Of a stretch of 64,000 nucleotides of DNA, positions 46,428 to 55,157 are shown one piece after another (the first letter of the stretch is position 1; each line of letters starts with the position of its first letter). This stretch comes from Collimonas silvisoli (lineage in GTDB: Bacteria > Pseudomonadota > Gammaproteobacteria > Burkholderiales > Burkholderiaceae_D). The notes below the pieces were generated by a model. It did not search any database. It saw only the letters and a program-made list of their open reading frames with translations, and was not told where the DNA came from. Position numbers and translations under genes: made by a program. The stretch spans positions 1 to 64,000 of the forward strand of contig NZ_JAGQEG010000018.1 of assembly GCF_018305005.1 (NCBI RefSeq). Reading direction: 5' to 3'.

Positions 46428-47948
46428 TTAGAAAAAGCCCAGCGCGTTAGGACTGTAGCTGACCAGCAGGTTCTTGGTTTGCTGGTAGTGATCCAGCATC
46501 ATCTTGTGGTTTTCGCGGCCTATGCCGGATTGTTTATAACCGCCGAATGCGGCATGCGCCGGATACAGGTGATAGCAGTTGGTCCAGACCCGGCCGGCCT
46601 GGATGCCGCGTCCCATGCGGAAGGCGCGCGAGCCGTCGCGAGTCCACAAGCCTGCGCCCAGGCCGTACAGGGTGTCGTTCGCCAGCGCCAGTGCTTCCTC
46701 CTCATCCTTGAAGGTGGTGACCGACAATACCGGGCCGAAGATTTCTTCCTGGAAGATGCGCATCCTGTTATTGCCTTCGAAGACGGTAGGTTCGACGTAA
46801 TAGCCGGCATCGAAATCGCCGCCCAGTTGTTTGCGCGCGCCGCCGGTGAGCAATTTGGCGCCTTCTTGCTTGCCGATGTCGATGTAAGACAGGATTTTTT
46901 CCAGTTGTTCCTGCGACGCCTGGGCGCCGATCATGGTGGCGCTATCCAGCGGATTGCCTTGCTTGATCGCTTTGACGCGTTTCAAGGCGCGCTCCATGAA
47001 GCGCTCATAAATCGATTCCTGGATCAGCGCCCGCGATGGGCAGGTGCAGACTTCACCCTGATTCAAGGCAAACATGGCGAAGCCTTCCAGGCACTTGTCG
47101 AAGAACGCGTCGTCCTGGTCCATCACATCGGCAAAAAACACGTTCGGCGATTTACCGCCCAGTTCCAGCGTCACCGGAATGATGTTTTGCGAGGCGTATT
47201 GCATGATCAGGCGGCCGGTGGTGGTCTCGCCGGTGAAGGCGATCTTGGCGATCCGTTTGCTGGACGCCAGCGGCTTGCCGGCTTCCAGGCCGAAACCGTT
47301 GACGATGTTGAGTACGCCGGGCGGCAGCAGGTCTTGCACCAGTTCGATCCAGACCATGATCGAGGCCGGCGTTTGCTCGGCCGGCTTGATTACCACGCAA
47401 TTACCGGCGGCCAGCGCCGGCGCCAGTTTCCAGACCGCCATCAGGATCGGGAAATTCCATGGGATGATCTGGCCCACCACGCCCAGCGGTTCGTGGAAGT
47501 GATAGGCGTAGGTCTGGTCGTCGATGGTGGCGACCGAGCCTTCCTGAGCTCGGATGCAAGCGGCAAAGTAGCGGAAATGGTCGATTGCCAGCGGGATATC
47601 GGCCGCCGTGGTTTCGCGAATAGGCTTGCCGTTGTCTATGGTTTCGGCAATCGCCAGCAATTCCAGGTTGGCTTCCATCCGATCGGCGATCTTGTTGAGG
47701 ATATTGGCGCGTTCGGCTGGCGAGGTCTTGCCCCAGGCAGCCTTTGCGGCGTGGGCGGCGTCCAGCGCCAGTTCGATATCCTCGGCGCTGGAGCGGGCGA
47801 TTTCACAGAAGGTCTTGCCAATCACCGGGCTGACGTTTTCGAAATATTCGCCCTTGACCGGCGCCACGAACTTGCCGCCGATGAAATTGTCGTAACGTTG
47901 CTTGAATGGATTGCGTGTGGCTAGTTTGCTGATGTCTGCGAGATTCAT
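46428..47948 (-). CDS. NAD-dependent acetaldehyde dehydrogenase, ExaC/AldB type
   Basis: A 506-residue aldehyde dehydrogenase, probably oxidising acetaldehyde from EutBC (or from ethanol/acetoin) to acetate. Motifs: [25 protein letters not shown] (cofactor fold), [22 protein letters not shown] with the general base, and the catalytic cysteine in [11 protein letters not shown], the EVCTCPSR form typical of AldB/ExaC. The start is the ATG at 47948; the frame runs on to 48089 without support. A consensus sigma-54 promoter lies about 90 bases upstream. DUF779 follows. Confidence 0.94.
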   Translation of the reverse strand: MNLADISKLATRNPFKQRYDNFIGGKFVAPVKGEYFENVSPVIGKTFCEIARSSAEDIELALDAAHAAKAAWGKTSPAERANILNKIADRMEANLELLAIAETIDNGKPIRETTAADIPLAIDHFRYFAACIRAQEGSVATIDDQTYAYHFHEPLGVVGQIIPWNFPILMAVWKLAPALAAGNCVVIKPAEQTPASIMVWIELVQDLLPPGVLNIVNGFGLEAGKPLASSKRIAKIAFTGETTTGRLIMQYASQNIIPVTLELGGKSPNVFFADVMDQDDAFFDKCLEGFAMFALNQGEVCTCPSRALIQESIYERFMERALKRVKAIKQGNPLDSATMIGAQASQEQLEKILSYIDIGKQEGAKLLTGGARKQLGGDFDAGYYVEPTVFEGNNRMRIFQEEIFGPVLSVTTFKDEEEALALANDTLYGLGAGLWTRDGSRAFRMGRGIQAGRVWTNCYHLYPAHAAFGGYKQSGIGRENHKMMLDHYQQTKNLLVSYSPNALGFF

Positions 47949-48031
47949 GTCGTCCTCTGGCTTGGAGTGATTGAGTGATGGCGGCGCGCTATACAAGTGG
48001 TACCAGCGATACAAACTGCATCTCATAATGC

Positions 48032-48046
48032 GCAATGAGCGTGCCA
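48032..48046 (-). promoter_or_regulatory. Sigma-54 promoter for aldehyde dehydrogenase
   Basis: On the minus strand it reads TGGCACG-CTCA-TTGC, an exact match to the -24/-12 consensus including spacing. It lies about 85 bases upstream of the dehydrogenase start. Such a promoter is silent without an enhancer-binding activator. Confidence 0.88.
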
Positions 48047-48153
48047 GCGGAGTCTGTGACGGCGCTGAATTTGCGAAAGGCCTTGCCACATCAGCGATTG
48101 CAGCGAATGGCGCCGCACGCGATAGCGCTTTGGGCGGTGGTCTGGTATGTTAA

Positions 48154-48172
48154 AAACACAGAACAAGTGTTT
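48154..48172. promoter_or_regulatory. Inverted repeat, candidate upstream activator site
   Basis: AAACAC (48154-48159) and GTGTTT (48167-48172) are inverted around seven bases. The centre is about 120 bases upstream of the sigma-54 promoter, the usual range for enhancer-binding proteins. Which protein binds is unknown; the AcoR-type activator at 30465-32402 is a candidate. Confidence 0.45.
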
Positions 48173-48408
48173 CGTTTTTGAACAACGATTGAGCACAGCT
48201 GCTACAAAACGTGCCAGTGTCATTTCCAACAATCCACTCTCAGAAAAACGCACCGAGCGCACTCAGCGAAAGCTTGGTAAATTAGCGGGTGGGTGACTAT
48301 GAGGAGGCTAAGAGGAGACTATGGTCAGACCTTGCCATTGCTATAAAAACTGCAAACCTGCAGGCAAGGTTCCATTTCAACCGATAGCAATCTTCTGGGG
48401 TAATTTTC

Positions 48409-49434
48409 ATGCAAAACAAAATAGTGACTTTGGCGCTGCAGGGCGGTGGTTCTCACGGCGCGTTTACCTGGGGCGCCCTGGATCGCCTGCTGGAAGACCC
48501 CAGGATCGATATCGAGGGCATCAGCGGCGCCAGCGCCGGCGCCATGAATGCGGTGGTGATGAGTTATGGCCTGGCGATCGGCGGCCGTGACGGCGCGCGG
48601 CAGGCGCTGGCCGATTTCTGGGATGGCGTCAGCACCAGGGATCTCTACAGTTTCATGCGGCCGGACGCCTTGAGCGAGGCCGGGATTGCTTCCCAGGCGA
48701 CTTCCTCGGCGCTGTTGAAGCATATGTTTTCCGTCACCAGGATGTTTTCACCGTATCAGCTCAATCCGTTCGATCTGAATCCCTTGCGCGATATCTTGAG
48801 CAAGCAGATCGATTTTGAACGTTTGCGCGCAGACGGCAAAGTCAAGCTGTTCATCGCCGCAACCCAGGTCAGTACCGGCCGCCTGCGTATCTTCCGCAAT
48901 GACGAACTGACGCAGGAAGCGTTGCTGGCGTCGGCCTGTCTGCCGTCGATGCACCACGCGGTCGAGATCGATGGCGAAGCGTATTGGGATGGCGGCCTGA
49001 CCGCCAATCCGCCGATTTTCCCGTTGCTGCATTTATGCAACTCGCCCGACATATTGGCGGTGCTGCTGCATCCGTTCCGCCGTCCGCTGGTACCCACCGG
49101 CACCGACGAAATCGGGCAGCGCCTGAGCGAAATCAGCTTCAGCTCCACCTTTTTTACCGAGCTCGGCGGGCTGGCGCTGGCCAAGCGCGAAACCGAAGCC
49201 GATCCCAATGCCAGCGGAAAAATGCATGAACGGCTCAAGGAGTTGCGCATCCATGTGATCGATTCGGATGCCTTGATGAGCCAGTTGAGCGTCGCCAGCA
49301 AACTGAATACCAAAGCGTCCTTCATCCTCGCCTTGCGCGACGCCGGCCGGGTGCGCGCGGAACACTGGCTGACAGAGAAATTTTCCGGCGCCGAACTGGA
49401 ATCGAATTTCGATCTCGATCAATTCCTGGCTTAA
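48409..49434 (+). CDS. Patatin-like phospholipase
   Basis: A 341-residue patatin-family lipid acyl hydrolase. The oxyanion motif GGGSHG is at residues 12-17, the serine elbow GASAG has Ser42, and the catalytic aspartate lies in WDGGLTANPP (DGG motif), so the Ser-Asp dyad is complete. No signal peptide, so cytoplasmic unless delivered by a secretion system. It is followed after 17 bases by an alpha/beta hydrolase gene on the same strand, probably one operon. Confidence 0.91.
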   Translation: MQNKIVTLALQGGGSHGAFTWGALDRLLEDPRIDIEGISGASAGAMNAVVMSYGLAIGGRDGARQALADFWDGVSTRDLYSFMRPDALSEAGIASQATSSALLKHMFSVTRMFSPYQLNPFDLNPLRDILSKQIDFERLRADGKVKLFIAATQVSTGRLRIFRNDELTQEALLASACLPSMHHAVEIDGEAYWDGGLTANPPIFPLLHLCNSPDILAVLLHPFRRPLVPTGTDEIGQRLSEISFSSTFFTELGGLALAKRETEADPNASGKMHERLKELRIHVIDSDALMSQLSVASKLNTKASFILALRDAGRVRAEHWLTEKFSGAELESNFDLDQFLA

Positions 49435-49451
49435 CGTGCATTAACGTCATC

Positions 49452-50345
49452 ATGCAAATGAAAGTATCCCGATCGGAATTCATCCCCTTGCGCGGCTTGC
49501 GTTATCACGTGCGCCACTGGGGCCGCGCCGGCGCTCCAAAAATTTTCATGCTGCACGGCTGGATGGATGTCTCGGCCTCGTTTCAATTCGTGGTCGATTG
49601 TCTGCAGCACGACTGGCATGTGATTGCGCCGGACTGGCGCGGCTTCGGTTTGACCGAAGGGCCGCCGGTGGACAGTTATTGGTTCCCCGATTACCTGGCC
49701 GATCTGGACGCCATCTTGCAACATTATTCGGCCAGCGCGCCGGTCAATCTGCTCGGGCATAGCATGGGCGGCTATGCGGTCGGCCTGTACGCTGGCACGC
49801 GGCCGCAACGGATCAAGGCCTTGATCAACCTGGAAGGTTTCGGCGGCGCGCGGCAGCCAGCCGAACTGGCGCCGGCGCGTTACGCCAAATGGCTGGATCA
49901 ACTGGCCGAAGCGGCGGCCTTGCAGAGTTATCCGGACCTGGCCGCGGTTGCCGCTCGCTTGCAGAAAACCAATCCGCGTTTAAGCGATCAGCGTGCGGCG
50001 TTTCTGGCGCAGCATTGGTCGCGCCAGAACGATTTGGGGCGCTGGGAAATCCTGGCCGATCCTGCGCATAAAATCATTAACCCGGTGTTGCCGAGAGTCG
50101 AGGAAATGCTGGACTGCTGGCGCGCCACCACGGCGCCGGTGTTATGCGTCGAGGCGGAACACACCAATATGTGGCAATGGATGGGCGGCAAAGAAGTGAT
50201 GCGCAGCGAGATCGACAGCCGCATCGCCCAGCTGCCGCATGCCAGGAGCGCAGTCATCGCGGACGCCGGGCATATGCTGCATCACGACCAGCCGCAGGCG
50301 CTGGCGGCATTGATCGAACCGTTTCTGCAAGAGTGTTCCGGATAA
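49452..50345 (+). CDS. Alpha/beta-fold hydrolase downstream of patatin
   Basis: A 297-residue serine hydrolase. The elbow GHSMGG carries Ser104; the oxyanion HGW motif is at about residues 35-37; the histidine is in DAGHMLHHDQP near the C-terminus. No signal peptide. Two in-frame ATGs lie at 49452 and 49458. Its pairing with a patatin suggests lipid or ester turnover, but the substrate cannot be inferred. Confidence 0.86.
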   Translation: MQMKVSRSEFIPLRGLRYHVRHWGRAGAPKIFMLHGWMDVSASFQFVVDCLQHDWHVIAPDWRGFGLTEGPPVDSYWFPDYLADLDAILQHYSASAPVNLLGHSMGGYAVGLYAGTRPQRIKALINLEGFGGARQPAELAPARYAKWLDQLAEAAALQSYPDLAAVAARLQKTNPRLSDQRAAFLAQHWSRQNDLGRWEILADPAHKIINPVLPRVEEMLDCWRATTAPVLCVEAEHTNMWQWMGGKEVMRSEIDSRIAQLPHARSAVIADAGHMLHHDQPQALAALIEPFLQECSG

Positions 50346-50372
50346 ATATAGACCAGAACTTATAGCTTAGAG

Positions 50373-51002
50373 CTACTTGACCGCAGCTTCTGCTCCAGCA
50401 ATCAAACCACGAAGAAATAGCATGATCATCCTGCCCGTAGGGGCGGGATGGATCGCCGTGCCTTGCAATCCAAGTCCGTGAGCCAGGGCCATGAAGCCGG
50501 CCGCCAGTTGCTCGGGTTCGGCTGGCGGCTGCAGGCCCAGATGCGCAAATAGACGTCCGATAACATGCCCGAGTGCGCTACGGTGGGTTTTCCAGACAGT
50601 CTCATATTCTGCGGCGAAAGCGCGGCTGCGATTGGCGTGCAGCTGTAATTCGATCGAGAGCATAGTCCAATTGGCGTCAGCATGCAGCGTGGCTGCCCAT
50701 GCATCCAACGCCGCCAGCACTTCCTCGCCGCTCAGCTCGGCGCTTGCAAACACGGCCGCCAGCTGCGTCGCCTCAGTCTCCATGTGCGCCCGCAGCAGTT
50801 CAAGCAGAAGGGCGTCTTTGTCTGCAAAATTCGAGTAGAAGGCGCCCTGCGAGTAACCGGCTTCTTCGGCAATCTCACGAATCGATGCTCCCCCGAAACC
50901 GTTTTGCACGAACAGTTTACGTCCCGCTTGAAGCAGTCGTTCGCGCGTCAGCGCCTGGCTTTGTTCGCGGTTCAAGCGGGGTTTTGTGGTTTGCTGGTTC
51001 AT
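50373..51002 (-). CDS. TetR-family repressor
   Basis: A 209-residue TetR-type regulator: N-terminal helix-turn-helix (GGASIREIAEEAGYSQGAFYSNFADKDALLLELL) and a ligand-binding C-terminal helical domain. The ATG at 51002 (MNQQTTKP) is preferred over an upstream TTG at 51023. It diverges from an NAD-dependent epimerase gene across about 105 bases that hold three copies of a palindromic motif, so it probably represses itself and that gene. Confidence 0.92.
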   Translation of the reverse strand: MNQQTTKPRLNREQSQALTRERLLQAGRKLFVQNGFGGASIREIAEEAGYSQGAFYSNFADKDALLLELLRAHMETEATQLAAVFASAELSGEEVLAALDAWAATLHADANWTMLSIELQLHANRSRAFAAEYETVWKTHRSALGHVIGRLFAHLGLQPPAEPEQLAAGFMALAHGLGLQGTAIHPAPTGRMIMLFLRGLIAGAEAAVK

Positions 51003-51023
51003 CTCGATGTAAATTAATCTCAA

Positions 51024-51077
51024 ATATCAATTGAATTTTGAATTTCAATTGATATAATTTCGGATATCAACTGATAT
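51024..51077. promoter_or_regulatory. Three palindromic operator-like sites
   Basis: Three copies of a motif close to ATATCAAyTGATAT lie at 51024-51037, 51042-51055 and 51064-51077, centre spacings 18 and 22 bases. The outer arms of the first two also make a perfect 12-bp inverted repeat (51024-51035 and 51044-51055). The position between tetR and the divergent epimerase gene suits a TetR operator. Confidence 0.7.
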
Positions 51078-51107
51078 CTTAAATCCAATCGTCTACCGGG
51101 AGCAAGC

Positions 51108-52145
51108 ATGCAACTACAAACCGCCTTTGTTACAGGGGCCACCGGGCTGCTCGGCAATAACCTTGTGCGTGAACTGGTACGCCGCGGGATCGCCGTAAAG
51201 GCTCTGGTGCGCTCGCCGGAAAAGGCCGCGCGCCAATTCGGCAGCCTGGCGGGGATTGAGTTGGTGCATGGCGACATGGAGCACGTCGCAGCGTTCTCTG
51301 CGGCTTTGCGAGGATGCGATGTGGTGTTCCATACCGCCGCCTTCTTTCGTGACAACTACAAGGGCGGCAGCCATTGGCAAACACTCCAGCGGATTAACGT
51401 CGACGGCAGCGCCGCCTTGATTGGGCAAGCTTATCGCCAGGGCGTCCGGCGCTTTGTGCAAACTTCCTCGATCGCAGTACTGAACGGCGTGCCAGGCTTG
51501 GCGGTCGATGAAACCAGGGAACGCGACCCGGCCGACGCCGATGATTATTATCGGAGCAAGATTCTGGCCGATCATGCGGTGCTGGCCTTCCTTGAAAAAT
51601 TTCCCGACATGCATGCCAGCCTGGTTCTGCCAGGATGGATGTGGGGGCCAGGCGACATCGGCCCGACTTCTTCCGGGCAGGTAGCGCTGGATACCGTTCT
51701 GGGAAAATTGCCGGGCCTGGTGCCAGGCAGTTTTTCGGTGGTTGACGCCCGTGATGTCGCGCTGGCGCAAATCGCCGCCGCAGAGCGCGGGCGCAGCGGC
51801 GAGCGCTATCTGGCCGCCGGCCGCCATATGACGATGCGCGAACTGATTCCCCTGATCGGCCGGATCGCCGGAGTCGCCACGCCCAAGCGCATGCTGCCTT
51901 TGCCGCTTTTATTTGCGCTGGCGGGTTTGCAGGAAATCTATGCGCGCCTCAGCGGCAAACCGATCTTGCTCAGTATCGCTACGGTGCGCCTGATGGTCAA
52001 AGAGGCAGACCGCACGCGCTTCAATCACGCCAAGAGCGAGCGCGAATTGGGCTTGAAATTCAGGCCGGTCGAAGATACGGTTCGTGAAGTCATTGCCTGG
52101 TATCGGGAGCAGCAATGGCTGCCGCTTCAATCAGATGCAAACTGA
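51108..52145 (+). CDS. NAD(P)-dependent epimerase/reductase, dihydroflavonol reductase-like
   Basis: A 345-residue extended short-chain dehydrogenase. The nucleotide-binding motif TGATGLLGNNL is at about residues 9-19 and the catalytic YxxxK is in DDYYRSKILAD, with the preceding serine in QTSSIAV. The closest named types are dihydroflavonol-4-reductase-like or sterol dehydrogenase-like proteins; the substrate is unknown. A GGGAG site precedes the ATG. It is probably controlled by the divergent TetR. Confidence 0.88.
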   Translation: MQLQTAFVTGATGLLGNNLVRELVRRGIAVKALVRSPEKAARQFGSLAGIELVHGDMEHVAAFSAALRGCDVVFHTAAFFRDNYKGGSHWQTLQRINVDGSAALIGQAYRQGVRRFVQTSSIAVLNGVPGLAVDETRERDPADADDYYRSKILADHAVLAFLEKFPDMHASLVLPGWMWGPGDIGPTSSGQVALDTVLGKLPGLVPGSFSVVDARDVALAQIAAAERGRSGERYLAAGRHMTMRELIPLIGRIAGVATPKRMLPLPLLFALAGLQEIYARLSGKPILLSIATVRLMVKEADRTRFNHAKSERELGLKFRPVEDTVREVIAWYREQQWLPLQSDAN

Positions 52146-52172
52146 ATCGGTTCCGGACGCATTTTGGCTTCG

Positions 52173-52361
52173 CTATCGGTTTTCCTCAAAGGCGTCGATG
52201 ATTTTGATCATGTTGTCCATGCGGCTCTGTTCCTGCAGAGTCGTCCGGCGATTCCACAGGATGTCGAATTCAACCACGGTCAAGTGATACTCGATTTCCC
52301 CTAACTCGCTTGTTTGGCTCATTTCGCCAATAGCGCTTGCATCCATTTCTTTCTCAAACAT
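52173..52361 (-). CDS. 62-aa hypothetical protein coupled to emrB
   Basis: A 62-residue acidic protein (MFEKEMDASAIGEM...) without signal peptide or membrane helix; the C-terminal half could form an amphipathic helix. It starts nine bases after the emrB stop, and its AGGA ribosome binding site overlaps that stop codon, which argues for translational coupling and a real gene. I recognise no family. It is last in the OprM-EmrA-EmrB operon and may be a regulator or accessory of the pump. Confidence 0.6.
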   Translation of the reverse strand: MFEKEMDASAIGEMSQTSELGEIEYHLTVVEFDILWNRRTTLQEQSRMDNMIKIIDAFEENR

Positions 52362-52370
52362 ATGCGTTTC

Positions 52371-53909
52371 CTAATGCGCTGCCGAGGTATCTGCAATGCG
52401 TGTCGGCTTGGGCGCGAACCACACTGCAGTCGCCGCCAGCAAGAATGAGAACGCGGCTAGCATGAAAATATGATTGGTCGATAACATGATGCTTTGCGAC
52501 TGCAAGGTTTGCTCGATGCTGACGCGCGCCTGTTCGGCGCTCAGGCCGGATTGCATCAGCGTATTGCCGGCGTCGCCGCTCTTGTCGACCAGGCCAGCCA
52601 GCTCCGCATGATAGTAAATCGCCTTGTTTTCCCAGCCGGTGTTGACCAGCGAAGTGGCGATGGCGCCGGACATGGTGCGGCAAAAACTCATCAGGCCGGC
52701 GGCCGAAGCTGTCTCGGAAAAATTGACGCTGCTCAGCGCCAGTCCGGTCAATGGCACGAAGAACAGCGGCAAGCCGATCCCTTGCAGCAGCAAGGGCCAG
52801 CCGATCTGAAAGGTGGTCATATCGGTGCTGTTGAAACTGCGCAGCAAGGTTACCGAGCCCAGCCACAGCACGCCGAGGCACACCAGTTTGCGCGGATCGA
52901 CCTTGGTCGACAATTTGGCGACGAAGGGCGCGGTGATGACCGCCAGGATGCCGCTCAAGGCGGTAGTCTGGCCCGAGTGGGTGGCGGTATACCCCATGTA
53001 GCTTTGCAACCACAGCGGGGTCAGCACGGTAGCGCCGAAGAAGGCGCCGAACGCCAGGCAGATGGTGACGACGCTGGCCGAATAGCCGCGATGCCGGAAT
53101 ACCCGCAGATCGACTACCGGATTGCGCTCGGTCAGTTCCCAGATCAGGAAGGCAATGAAGCCGACGATGGCGATCAACGCCAGCGCGACGATTTCAGGCG
53201 AGGCAAACCAGTCCTTTTCCTTGCCTTGGTCCAGCATCAATTGCAAGGCCGCGACCCAGACGATCATCAGTCCCAAACCGACGGTATCGATAGGCACTTT
53301 CACCAGCGGCGACTCATAGCGCTTGAACATTTTCCAGCCGAGATAACCGCACAGCAGCGCCACCGGCACATTGATGTAGAAGATGTAGGGCCAGCTATAT
53401 TGATCGCACAGCACGCCGCCCAGGATCGGGCCGGCAATCGGCGCAATCAAGGTCGTCATCGCCCACAGTCCGACTGCCGTCGGCGCTTTCTCTTTGGGAA
53501 AGACGCGCAGCAGCAAAGTCTGCGACAACGGAATCAGCGGGCCGCCGGCCAGACCTTGCAATACGCGGAAGGCAATCAGCAAGCCTAACGAGTTGGCCAG
53601 GCCGCACAAGGCTGAGAAAACGCCGAACATGATCATCGAGGCGATGAACACCCGCACCGCGCCGAAGCGATTGGCGAGCCAGCCGGTCAGCGGCACGGTG
53701 ATTGCCTCCGCCACCGCGTATGAGGTGATCACGTAGGTGCCCTGGCTGGACGAAGCGCCGAGCGCGCCCGAGATGGTCGATACCGAAACATTGGCGATGG
53801 TGGTGTCGAGCACCGCAATGAAGTTGGCGGCGGCCAGCAGCAGGCCGGCGCCGATCAGTTGCGCACCGGCCAGGGGCTTGATCTGCGGCTCTGAAGAGAT
53901 GGATGACAT
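52371..53909 (-). CDS. emrB: EmrB/QacA-type multidrug efflux transporter (MFS, DHA2)
   Basis: A 512-residue inner-membrane proton-drug antiporter of the 14-helix DHA2 family. Conserved segments are the helix-1 LDTTIANVSVSTISGAL motif and the motif A and C regions WLANRFGAVRV and PIAGPILGGVLCD. With EmrA and the outer-membrane factor upstream it forms a tripartite pump that exports hydrophobic drugs directly out of the cell. Gene order is OMF-emrA-emrB; emrA ends 18 bases upstream. Confidence 0.95.
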   Translation of the reverse strand: MSSISSEPQIKPLAGAQLIGAGLLLAAANFIAVLDTTIANVSVSTISGALGASSSQGTYVITSYAVAEAITVPLTGWLANRFGAVRVFIASMIMFGVFSALCGLANSLGLLIAFRVLQGLAGGPLIPLSQTLLLRVFPKEKAPTAVGLWAMTTLIAPIAGPILGGVLCDQYSWPYIFYINVPVALLCGYLGWKMFKRYESPLVKVPIDTVGLGLMIVWVAALQLMLDQGKEKDWFASPEIVALALIAIVGFIAFLIWELTERNPVVDLRVFRHRGYSASVVTICLAFGAFFGATVLTPLWLQSYMGYTATHSGQTTALSGILAVITAPFVAKLSTKVDPRKLVCLGVLWLGSVTLLRSFNSTDMTTFQIGWPLLLQGIGLPLFFVPLTGLALSSVNFSETASAAGLMSFCRTMSGAIATSLVNTGWENKAIYYHAELAGLVDKSGDAGNTLMQSGLSAEQARVSIEQTLQSQSIMLSTNHIFMLAAFSFLLAATAVWFAPKPTRIADTSAAH

Positions 53910-53927
53910 GATCTGCTTTCTATTTTT

Positions 53928-55133
53928 TCACATGCGCGAGGCCGGCGCGCTCTTGTCGCCGTGCGTATCGATCGACACTTCCATCGACAAGCCGACGCTC
54001 AGCGGCCGTGCCATCAAATCCTTGCGGTCTATCGAAATCCGCACCGGCAGGCGCTGTACCACCTTGATCCAGTTGCCGGTGGCGTTTTGCGCAGGGATTA
54101 CCGCGAACGCCGAGCCGGTGCCGCCGGACAAGCCGACTACGGTGCCGTGGTATTCGACCGAACCACCGTAGATATCTGCACTCATGGTGACCGGCTGCCC
54201 CAGTTGCACCTGGGTCAACTGGCCTTCCTTGAAATTGGCGTCGACGTGCAGCGATTGCGTCGGCACCACCGACAGCAAGGCAGTGCCGGCCTGCACTCGC
54301 TGCCCAACCTGGACCTGGCGCCGGGCTATCACGCCGTCGACCGGCGCCCGCAATACAGTGCGCTCCAGATCCAGCTTGGCCTGGTCGCGCTTGGCCCGCG
54401 CCAGTTCGACTTCGGGATTGGTGGCGACCGTGGTGTTGGCGGTCAGCACGGTACTGGCTTGTTGCGCGCCGATGGTTGCATTGCGATTGCTCTTGGCTTG
54501 TATCGCTCCGGCTTCGGCTACTTTCATATTGGCTTGCGCCGTCAACAGCGAGCTGCGGGCATTGGTCACTTCTTCGCCGGAAACCGAGCCTGATTTGGCC
54601 AGCGCTTCACGCCGATGCAGATCGAGTTCGGCCCGTTGCAGATCCGCTTGCGCCGACAATACCTGCGCTGCGGCGCGGTTCTGCTCTGCTTCACGCGCCA
54701 ATACCTGGGCCGCCAGTCCGGCGTCGTTGGCGAAATAGCTTTGCACCCGGCGCTGGGCGCGATCGAGGTCCGCCTCAGCCTGCAACAGCGCCAGCTTGGC
54801 GTCGCTGCTGTCGATCACCACCAGCACATCGCCTTGTTTCACATACTGGGTGTCGACCACTTTGACATCGGCGATGATGCCGTTGACAGCCGGTGTGATC
54901 GAGGCAATTTCGGCAGCCGTATACGCGTTATCGGTGCTGACATAACGCGAGCCGATGAAGTACCAGTAAGTGCCGTAGGCGAGGGCGGCAAGCAGGATGG
55001 CGCCGCCCAGCAAGGCGAACAGTTTCTTGCGCTTTTGGGTAGTGGCGGCCTGTGCCGCTTGTTCGGCCTTGCCGGCGGTTGCGGTGGCGGTAGCAGCTAG
55101 TTCTTGCGCAGCTTGAGAATCGGAATGTGACAT
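53928..55133 (-). CDS. emrA: EmrA-type membrane fusion protein
   Basis: A 401-residue HlyD/EmrA adaptor. One N-terminal membrane helix (KKLFALLGGAILLAALAYGTYWYFI) anchors it; then come the barrel/lipoyl halves around a long coiled-coil hairpin (about residues 110-260, LQAEADLDRAQRRVQSY and LDLERTVLRAPVDGVIA). The last part DANFKEGQLTQVQLGQPV is the typical beta-barrel domain. It bridges EmrB and the outer-membrane channel. The N-terminal 30 residues are Ala/Gln-rich. Confidence 0.95.
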   Translation of the reverse strand: MSHSDSQAAQELAATATATAGKAEQAAQAATTQKRKKLFALLGGAILLAALAYGTYWYFIGSRYVSTDNAYTAAEIASITPAVNGIIADVKVVDTQYVKQGDVLVVIDSSDAKLALLQAEADLDRAQRRVQSYFANDAGLAAQVLAREAEQNRAAAQVLSAQADLQRAELDLHRREALAKSGSVSGEEVTNARSSLLTAQANMKVAEAGAIQAKSNRNATIGAQQASTVLTANTTVATNPEVELARAKRDQAKLDLERTVLRAPVDGVIARRQVQVGQRVQAGTALLSVVPTQSLHVDANFKEGQLTQVQLGQPVTMSADIYGGSVEYHGTVVGLSGGTGSAFAVIPAQNATGNWIKVVQRLPVRISIDRKDLMARPLSVGLSMEVSIDTHGDKSAPASRM

Positions 55134-55157
55134 GTTGTTCTTACCTATAGTGTTTGA

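Larger units (their letters stand above)
47949..48408. other. Regulatory region between aldehyde dehydrogenase and patatin genes
   Basis: This 460-base divergent region has no recognisable gene. It holds the sigma-54 promoter of the dehydrogenase (48032-48046), an activator-site-like inverted repeat 108 bases upstream of it (48154-48172), and, near the patatin gene, an 8-bp inverted repeat ACCTTGCC (48329-48336) / GGCAAGGT (48363-48370). Confidence 0.65.

Noticed and set aside
48201-48216. Second sigma-54-like sequence (TGGCACG...GC) upstream of the aldehyde dehydrogenase
   Set aside because: The distance between the GG and GC elements is one base too long, and this spacing is strict for sigma-54.
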